Notes under the pieces: model-generated
Database searches by the model: none
Seen by the model: only the letters and a program-made list of their open reading frames with translations
Told to the model about the DNA's origin: nothing
Source: Sambucus nigra
Taxonomy: Eukaryota; Streptophyta; Magnoliopsida; Dipsacales; Adoxaceae
Reading direction: 5' to 3'
Length of the DNA: 64,000 nucleotides
NCBI GenBank assembly: GCA_949130495.1
Contig: OX422210.1
Location: forward strand, 500,503,760-500,567,759
Part shown: in pieces, positions 57,592-64,000 of the stretch
Layout: each line of letters starts with the position of its first letter
Numbering within the stretch: position 1 is the first letter of the stretch
Position numbers and translations under genes: made by a program

Positions 57592-58818
57592 TTAAACAGG
57601 TTCCTCGCCAGCAGGCGGATCATATAAAGCAAGAGGAGAATTTAAGAAGTTAAGATCTTTTAACATCCTAATATTCATCACGGATGGTCGATCTATGAGG
57701 TGCTCGGGACGAGATATCTCGACATTTGAATGGAGATTGTAGTCGCCGAGATACTTGGAAATTAAGCACTGAGGGATGGCCCGAGCAGGGATCCAACTCA
57801 TGTCGAGCTTGAATGGTGGCACTGGAAGGTCGAGCAACCGAGGATTATGGTAATCCCACAGGTAATGACCCTGTTCCATTTGCAGCACACCTAAGGCATT
57901 TAACCAGCCCTGTTTGTAGCCCTCATTATTGGCATTCTGGATACGATCGTCCAAGTGGTAGAGAGCCTCGTTGTACCCAGCCATCCACAACTCCCTGGGT
58001 TGTTTGTGGAATTGATATGTCAATCTTTCCAATTGTTCGTGGAGATTTTTGATGAAGAGTTCTTTATTATCCAATATAGACTTCTGCATAGAAAGTTGCT
58101 CTTCCAGATCCCTGATTTTCTTAGACATCTCAGCTAATGCCTGGTTCTTCGCCATCAACTGGAAGGCCTGGTTCTCTAGAGTAGATTGAGTCCTCTGTTC
58201 CTCGACAGGAATCCGAGGAGCTCTTTCTCGTCCCCGAGAAGAAGAAGAAGAAGAAGGCCCAGACCTTTTCAAGGTTTCCAACTCATCCCTCAGGTTGGCA
58301 TTCTCGACCTCCAAGAACGAAAATCCCTCGTCAGTCACTGGGACCAAAGCATTCGAGGTGGAGGCAAAAGATTTTAATTGAGATACTTCTCTTTGCAAGT
58401 TGTTATTCTCTTGCTCCAACAACTCGGCTATTTGCCTGTGCTCCTCGACCTCGGCTTTTAACGTTCTCTCCCGCACGTCGTAAGCAGCAAAACGCTTCTC
58501 GTATCCCTTGTCGACAACAATTTGCTGATACTTTTTCTCGTACCCCTTGTGCAAGAAGGCAGTGGATTCTTTATATTATTGATGAAGGTCTTCAAGAATG
58601 CCTTGGATATCCTCAATCATATCGTAATAAGCTACATTGTTGGCCACCGCACGATCAAGCAGACACTTCAAGTATTGGTAGGCTTCAATTGCCTGTTCCG
58701 AAGCATCTTGGCCGAGGATGTCGATGATTTGTGCTGCACTCAGATCTGTGTGACCAGCCTTAAAATATTCATTGCATTGCCGCAACAGCTTTGTATCATG
58801 AGCAGACAATAATTCCAT
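57592..58818 (-). pseudogene. Opposite-strand Tat gene B, coiled-coil protein, one nonsense codon
   Basis: The minus-strand ATG at 58818 opens 80 residues (MELLSAHDTKLLRQCNEYFK start; LLDRAVANNVAYYDMIEDI end), then TAA at 58576-58578, then 320 further in-frame residues to a stop at 57592. Total about 408 residues. Middle: long heptad coiled coils (LLEQENNNLQREVSQLKS; IRDLEEQLSMQKSI) around a Ser run and basic patch. C-terminal third: ELWMAGYNEALYHLDDRI and EGYKQGWLNALGVLQ, then a Pro/Ile-rich tail ending PPAGEEPV. The same gene is present, decayed, at 2045-3185. No enzyme motif is seen; function unknown. Confidence 0.75.
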
Positions 58819-59005
58819 CCTGGACAGAAACTAGCAGAGGAAGAAAAAGCAATAATCAATAAGAGTCCTAACAGAGTATGAAGAAGAGAAACAACAGTAT
58901 GCATAAACAAAAGTTCAAGTTTTATTAGATCACAAAGTTCAGTGTTACATAGTTCAGGATTACATTTGTCAAAGAAAAATAAAATAGATAGAAGTCCAAA
59001 CAACT
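58819..59005 (-). other. Intergenic stretch between opposite-strand genes A and B
   Basis: Contains the stop of gene A (TAG at about 59003) and a CTGCTAG acceptor-like site just before the gene B start. Whether A and B are separate genes or spliced together cannot be settled by eye. Confidence 0.5.
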
Positions 59006-59842
59006 CTACACCTTTTCCTTGTCTCCCAAAACTTTCTCGGGAGGCTGGGACGAGGAGGTAGGTTGCTCGGATGGAGCAGATAGTAGATGGGGAAGTGCTG
59101 GAGGTTGCTCAGAGGAAGTAGCAAGTTCCTCGTTTGTATGCTGGATGGCTGGGGGATGAGAAACTTGATCTCCCATAACCATGTAAGACTCTTCGGAGGC
59201 AGATTCGTCCTCTTTTTCGTCTTCAGGAGTTGGAGGGGGACCAGGGATGTGTCGCTGAAAGAGTTCAGAATTTTCATCCAACTTCATCTCCTGTAGAGCA
59301 GCGACCCACCCATCTCTAAAGTATTTAAGGCTGCCATATTCAACTTGCGACATCATGGCAGCCAAACCTTTGTTCCACCCCTTGTCCCAGCCGACGCTGA
59401 AAGACTTCTTCACAGCCAATTTCCTCTTTAACTTCTCCGAGGAAAGCTTCTCGGACAGAAGATTTTCAGCAGTCTTCAATTTATTCTCAACTTCTTTCTT
59501 CTGGCGACTTACTTCGCGAAGTTGGATTAATTCTTCCTCAGTAACCTTGAGCTTATTCTCAAGGTCTCCAGCATTTTTTAGCTTCCCTTCAAGCTCTTTA
59601 TTCTTCTTCTCCAAAACATTCACTTTTTTCTCCAAACCCTTGGAGACTTCAACAACCTGAGCCTTCTCCTGCTCGATGGAGGTAAATTTCTTCTCCCAAA
59701 CAACCTTGTCAGCATCGTACTTCTGACGAGAATCTTCCAAAGACTGCCTTAGGCCCATCAGAGCTTCCTCCCCACCAGATAAGGAGCTTGAAGCTTTAAT
59801 AGCTTCATCTTTCTTCAAGATTGTATTAAATCAGCTCACCAA

Positions 59843-59920
59843 CTGTGAAAAGAAATTGAAAGCAAGTCAGAGACAGATATAACAAGGGAAAGATGAAAAG
59901 TTCAAAATAATAAGACTTAC
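59843..59920 (-). other. Intron 2 of opposite-strand gene A
   Basis: 78 bp, consensus donor GTAAGT and pyrimidine-rich acceptor TTCTTTTCACAG on the minus strand. Phase 0, joining CHIAS to LVS. Confidence 0.78.
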
Positions 59921-60594
59921 AGAAGCAATATGGCAAGCAGCCAATGAGGTAACCATGTCCCGAAAAAGGTTCTCTTCAATAACTTGGATCTCGGGAATGA
60001 TCCAAGTCTTCACCGAGCTCATGGAAGAGCTCGGGGGAACAAAAGTGGGAACTCCACTAGTCGGGGGCTGAGAGACAGTGTCAGCCAAATTAACCGAGGA
60101 TCTCTTCTTCAGCCTCCTCGGAGGAACATGAATAGTTTCAACCAAGGAAGAACTCTTGGTCAGTGATATGAAAATCACCTCGCCTGGAGCAGCAGCCTTG
60201 CTCGGGGCTACTGGGGGCTTCTCAGCAACCTTCACAGGAGCAGTTGGAGGGTCTGCATCAATTTTCTTTGTCCCTTCTGGGACATCATGTTTACTTCTTT
60301 TTGCCTCTCCATCACCAGAGGCAGGTTTCTCGAACAGGGTGGGAGGTCTTCTTTTCTTCATCCTTTCACTTAAAGGAACGTGTGACTCAGGCGAAGAACT
60401 GGTGGAAGCTGGTACTGGCTCTGCGTCGCTTATCACCGGACGAGCAGTAAAAGAAGTTGTGTAACTCTTGTACTGAAGCAAATACGAGGCTGACCTAATG
60501 TGCTCGTCGGCAACAGTCTGATGCAAACTCCAGATAAGTTTTAAGTGCCTTATATTAACGTCTGCTTCTTTTGGACACTTTCTTTTGTTATCAA

Positions 60595-60689
60595 CTGCAA
60601 ATAAATCAAAATTAAAATATCAGTGGCACATTTTATCAAACACAGAAGAAGCATGATTTCAAAATAAGTAAAATGAAATAAAAATAAAC
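60595..60689 (-). other. Intron 1 of opposite-strand gene A
   Basis: 95 bp, AT-rich, GT...AG on the minus strand. The split codon is G from exon 1 plus TT from exon 2. Joining restores one frame from the PPYGNGI end of exon 1 into DNKRKCPKEADVNIRHLKLI. Confidence 0.75.
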
Positions 60690-61356
60690 CTATCCCATTG
60701 CCATATGGAGGGCATCTGGGACCCTGATAAACTTCATCTCCAGATAAAGGAGCATGTTGCTAATTTTTTATAACAACCCCGTGCTCAAAATAGTCTCTAT
60801 TGGCATCCGGGAGATTGACCACTAAAGCCCTATTTAAAAATCTAGTTTTAAATAAAAAATATTATCTCCAACAGCCCATCTATAACAAAACATGATTTCT
60901 GGAATTCCTATGCGAGCTCCATGAATTTGATTTAGTCTATGAACCCCGTTAATTATTCTCCATGTATTGGGGGCTATTCTTGCAGGAACCACGTCAAAGT
61001 ATTGATAGAATTACAGACATAGAGGGTTGGGAGGAAAAGAAAATTCACACTCAGCCACAAAGAGACTGGGGAACCAATGTCCCTTAGCCAAACGAAAATA
61101 GTCTGAAGGCTCAGAAAGCTCTTTAAGAATAACCCAGGAGGGAATAGAGAAATCAGAGCGAAATTTATCAAGAGATTCTACAGAATAAACCATGATGAAA
61201 GAAGGAAATGAAGAAGAAGGAAGAGAATCTTACAGAAAAAGAGTGGATCTGTTGACAACGAACGATGGAAAGGATGAACGCACAAGAGAGTAAGACAATG
61301 GAAAATTCGAAGATACAAATTTGAAAAAGTAGAAGACGATGGGATTGTCTGTGACG

Positions 61357-61364
61357 CTTAAATA
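61357..61364 (-). promoter_or_regulatory. TATA-like box for opposite-strand gene A
   Basis: Minus strand TATTTAAG, about 165 bp upstream of the gene A start, in the position matching CCTATAAATA of copy 1. Confidence 0.45.
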
Positions 61365-61608
61365 CTCTGCCTTGGGAGAAGGAGAAAGTAATGATTGCAA
61401 AAAGAAACGATTACGCTACCGACGGCTAGAAGGACAAAAAGTACGCGGAGATCGAGGCGGTTATAAAAATTCGAAAAAGCCTGATTCTACGAATTTGGAA
61501 GGAAAAATAAATACAAAGGAAACACTCCTAAAAATCAGGAGGACCATTTAAAACTACCATATTCCGAGAAAGAATGTTCCACACTCCTCAAATTTCGAAC
61601 TATGATAC

Positions 61609-61620
61609 ATTGGGGGCTTC
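61609..61620 (+). promoter_or_regulatory. Polypurine tract of Tat copy 2
   Basis: ATTGGGGGCTTC directly precedes the 3' LTR. TGGGGGCT-type tracts are usual for Tat elements. Confidence 0.8.
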
Positions 61621-62207
61621 TGTTGATACCAAATTTAATCTGTTGACATGACCCAATTGAATGAAGACGCGTGGCAATCTACGTGGCAATAACAAACACT
61701 TTCGAGGAACTCAGACGCTCCGAGGAACCATACTACAACGAGGAACACTGCTTCCCCGAGGAACTCCGAGGAACAAGAACTCTACGAGGAACTTTTGAGT
61801 ACCGAGGAACTCCTGAATACCGAGCAGCTTAGGCGGTCCGAGCTGCACCTCGAACAAAGCATTAATAGCAGGATAACCAACAGTTTGACTGTTCATTAAA
61901 TGCTTATCATTCAGATGTATACGCTTAAGGGGCATTTAATATACTACCCTTTCACATGTACATCATTGAATGTATTACCCTTTCACATTACAGCCTCAGG
62001 GCTATAAATACATTGTACAATCCTCATTGTAAGGGGACCGGAATTTCTTGATTGAACTTGTAATCGAGAATTCCCAAACAGTCATCAATAGCAGAAACAG
62101 TGGACGTAGGCCATTCTTATAAGGCTGAACCACTTTTAAACTTCTTTGTCTCATTTATTTTATCTGTGATTAAATAACTAGATACAATCTAATTTTTTAC
62201 ATCAACA
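61621..62207 (+). repeat. 3' LTR of Tat copy 2, 587 bp
   Basis: Same ends as the 5' LTR (TGTTGATACC, ACATCAACA). Seven CGAGGAAC copies (61703-61810). TATA box CTATAAATAC at 62002-62011. Confidence 0.95.
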
Positions 62208-64000
62208 AATATCAATCCTCAAAATTCAACACCGAATTAATATTCAAAATTTGAAAAAACATATCTCTAGTTCGATTCCTAAATTCAAACATTAATTTGT
62301 TCAATTAATTTACTAACTCTCGTTACATAAGACATTAAAAATTAATTTTCCTAGAATTATAACAATTAATGAAATTGATTAATTAAATTAACATCATTCT
62401 CAGTGCATCCCACCCATTGAACGGGGTGTTTAGCCAAACATTCTCATGTATGCATAAACAACAATAAATAATATGTCAAGAAGGAAATAAATTGAAAAGA
62501 GAATGTAGAAATACAATACGCAATTTTTTTCACAAATTTGTCTTGAAATGCGCCTTGACATGCGTCCAACTTTTTCACAATTTTCAGCAGTTGATTACAA
62601 AAAGAAGACTAAAAACTAAACCTAAAAATTATTCTAAAGCTAAACTATTTTTTTTTGTATTTTTTTGAATTTTTTTATGACCCTAAATTGTACATAATAT
62701 ACACACTTGCTCTCTCTCTATGCGTCTCCTCTCTCTGTGTGTATCTGATGAGTCCTCAGATTTCTTTTAAAAGTGAGCAGATGCTTTTTTTTATAACCCA
62801 CAATGTTGGTGTTTGTTGGGAGATTTTCTTGAGATTTAGTAAATGAATGAGTTCCTATCTTGGTAGAATAAGGGAAGAGGGTATGGTGGTTTTGATATTG
62901 GTTTGGCATTTGGTATGATCCGAGTTGGGCAACTTCGAGTATGGACTTTGGGTATGAGGGATTTCGATATGGGTTCACAGGTGGGGGGGTCGTGGGCTGA
63001 ATCGAGTTCGTAGGTAGTGGCAACACCGGGGAGTCGGGAAAACGGGTCCGGTAGAGGTCGGTCATGGGTCCGGGATTGGTTGGTCGGGTTATGGGGTGTT
63101 GGGTCAAGGTTGGAACTTGGAATCCTAGTTTCGATAGTCGACTTTGGCAGGTGGGTCTCGGTTTGGACAATGGTGAGGGTTGAAATTGGGTTAATGAGGT
63201 TTAGGGAATTTGTTGTTGGGTTGAAATGGTGGGTAAGTGAGAGGAGATATAATAGGTGGAAGTTGAAGAAAATGAACGGGGATGTAGGATGTGGTTAGGT
63301 GTATGGAATTAGTGTGGGGGTGAGGTGTAATTTTAGGTGTAAGATAGTGTATGGTATGAGTGTGTGTATTAATTTGGACAAAAAAAACAAATTAACTAAT
63401 TAAAAAAAGTAATAATAAAATTAACAATTAAAATCCTAATTTATAAATAAAAGACACAAATAAAAAAATAAAAATAAGAAGAAATAAAAATAAAGATAAA
63501 AATCTATTAAAACTAAAATCTAAAATCCTAAAAAAATATAAAATAAAATAAAAATAAAAATAAAAATAAATGAATTCCTAAAAAAAAACTAATCCTAATA
63601 AAATAAAACTAAAAACTAATGAAATTAAAAATAAAATAAATTTACACTTAATAAAAATAAAATAGAAAATAAAACCTAGAAAATTCTAAATAAATCTAAA
63701 ATAAATCCTAAAAATAAAAATGATTCAAACTAAAAATCTATAAAAATAATAAATGTACAAACTCAACACACAAAGGCTCGGGATGTGGACTAGGCTCGGT
63801 TTAGGCTTAGGTTTAGTTCGGGGATAGGGTTTGCGATATCGAAATTCATCTGGGCAAGCTCAATGTGACTTTTGACTTCACGGCTGCTTTGAATTTCTTC
63901 ATTTATTGCTTTTGACCGCTATTGAGTGGTAATTAACATTATTTGTACCTCAACTGCGTATTGACCTGAAAAATAAATAAATATGATCATAAGGCCATTT
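62208..64000 (-). repeat. 5' LTR of the Athila-like element, outer segment, cut by window edge
   Basis: Begins with the right copy of the Tat target duplication (AATAT) and continues the LTR broken at 50218. It aligns with 40169-41991 (CATCCCACCCATTGAACGGG; TAAACATTCTCATG-type blocks; GC-rich island 62990-63230; A-rich 63380-63730). By alignment about 66 bp remain beyond 64000 before the TGATAAG terminus. The ORFs 62718-63170 (minus) and 63017-63298 (plus) overlap in the GC-rich island and are not called genes. Confidence 0.85.

Larger units (their letters stand above)
59006..61193 (-). pseudogene. Opposite-strand Tat gene A, three exons, about 670 codons
   Basis: Start ATG at 61193 (MVYSVES). 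Exon 1 (61193-60690): RLAKGHWFPSLFVAECEFSF, ARIAPNTW, GIPEIMFCYRWA, with two stops and one frameshift. Intron 60689-60595: donor GTTTAT, acceptor TTTGCAG; the split codon joins in frame. Exon 2 (60594-59921): Pro/Ser-rich, basic KKRRPP. Intron 59920-59843: donor GTAAGT, acceptor TTTTCACAG; frame continues with one TGA soon after. Exon 3 (59842-59006): long coiled coil, then SVGWDKGWNKGLAAMMSQVE, FRDGWVAALQEM and an acidic Pro-rich tail. Exon 1 resembles 'putative gypsy type transposon' plant proteins. Role in the element unknown. Confidence 0.78.
50219..62207 (+). mobile_element. Tat-lineage Ty3/gypsy retrotransposon (copy 2), nearly full length
   Basis: Complete in structure: 5' LTR, PBS, gag, protease, RT with a degenerate native RNase H, archaeal-type RNase H, integrase, tandem-repeat spacer, two opposite-strand genes, polypurine tract and 3' LTR. 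The target duplication is AATAT (50214-50218 and 62208-62212). By eye the LTRs differ at about 16 of 587 shared positions plus one 18-bp indel, so it is fairly young. Stops and frameshifts in gag-pol make it inactive. The acquired second RNase H and the antisense genes are Tat hallmarks. Confidence 0.92.
39504..64000 (-). mobile_element. Athila-like non-autonomous Ty3/gypsy element, with two nested insertions
   Basis: Read right to left: 5' LTR (runs off the window, ends 49889), PBS-like TGGCGTTGTTGCCGC, proline-rich ORFs, an Athila-type block (GACGTTAAACTTAGCACTAA then GGAAGGCAGC), polypurine tract GTTTGGGGGTGGTG, 3' LTR (42057-39504). Without the nested elements, the internal part is about 4.9 kb and contains no protease, RT or integrase. 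The PBS and the GACGTTAAA..GGAGGCA block place it by resemblance in the Athila lineage. A chromovirus solo LTR and a Tat element are nested in it. It probably depended on relatives for replication. Confidence 0.78.

Noticed and set aside
62718..63170. 150-residue minus-strand ORF in the Athila-like LTR
   Set aside because: It lies within LTR sequence, is Pro/Thr-rich from composition, and its frame is not kept in 40700-41200.
1..64000. CRISPR arrays, bacterial operons, intact tRNA or rRNA genes
   Set aside because: None seen. The repeats present are transposon-derived, and the only rRNA signal is the partial 5S piece.

Overview
This window is repeat-dense nuclear DNA of a plant, probably a eudicot. 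It is AT-rich and holds plant-lineage LTR retrotransposons (chromovirus, Tat and Athila types), a CACTA transposon, a hAT-like element and a piece of plant 5S rRNA. I found no intact host gene: nearly everything is a mobile element, its solo LTR, or a host-gene fragment carried by one. Most ORFs are broken by stops and frameshifts. LEFT BLOCK (1-22207): The window opens in the 3' half of an old Tat-lineage Ty3/gypsy element (1-6394): a dead integrase, a tandem-repeat spacer, two decayed genes on the opposite strand, and a 3' LTR. Next is a 15.5-kb CACTA transposon (6659-22207, TSD TAT). It has subterminal TTTTGAGAC repeats and no recognisable full transposase, and it carries intron-containing fragments of an RCC1-repeat gene and of a DUF212 (acid phosphatase/haloperoxidase-related) gene, plus a piece of a LINE. 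It was invaded by a chromovirus LTR (14012-20733, TSD TAATT), which was invaded by an Athila-type LTR (14788 to about 18572), which was invaded by a 960-bp hAT-like element (16568-17527, TSD TGTGTGAG). MIDDLE BLOCK (22208-39503): An unassigned stretch is followed by a decayed Tekay/Del-like chromovirus (23603 to about 35832): 4.4-kb 5' LTR, initiator-Met tRNA primer site, gag, protease, RT-RNase H, integrase and chromodomain. A solo LTR of its own lineage (29515-32495, TSD GGTAT) lies between gag and protease. It meets a second, related element tail to tail, giving a long inverted repeat with a loop of about 25 nt. In the second element the pol region stops at a 79-nt piece of 5S rRNA (36772-36850), followed by 1.6 kb of unknown sequence. 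RIGHT BLOCK (39504-64000): A large minus-strand Athila-like element has no pol genes but encodes proline-rich ORFs. Its 3' LTR is 39504-42057. Its 5' LTR starts at 49889 and runs off the right edge. A chromovirus solo LTR (42059-44980, TSD ATCAC) sits exactly at its polypurine-tract/3'-LTR junction. A second, much younger Tat element (50219-62207, TSD AATAT) sits inside its 5' LTR. This younger Tat copy keeps 605/587-bp LTRs, gag, protease, RT, an archaeal-type RNase H, a catalytically complete-looking integrase, and two opposite-strand genes (57592-58818 and 59006-61193), one with two apparent introns. HOW IT FITS: The record is layered insertion, bounded in six cases by target-site duplications I could read directly. 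The most biologically interesting parts are the conserved opposite-strand gene pair in the Tat elements, the gene-capturing CACTA element, the pol-less Athila-like element with its own ORFs, the 5S rRNA fragment with its internal promoter, and the self-complementary CGTTCGAACG arrays in the chromovirus LTRs.
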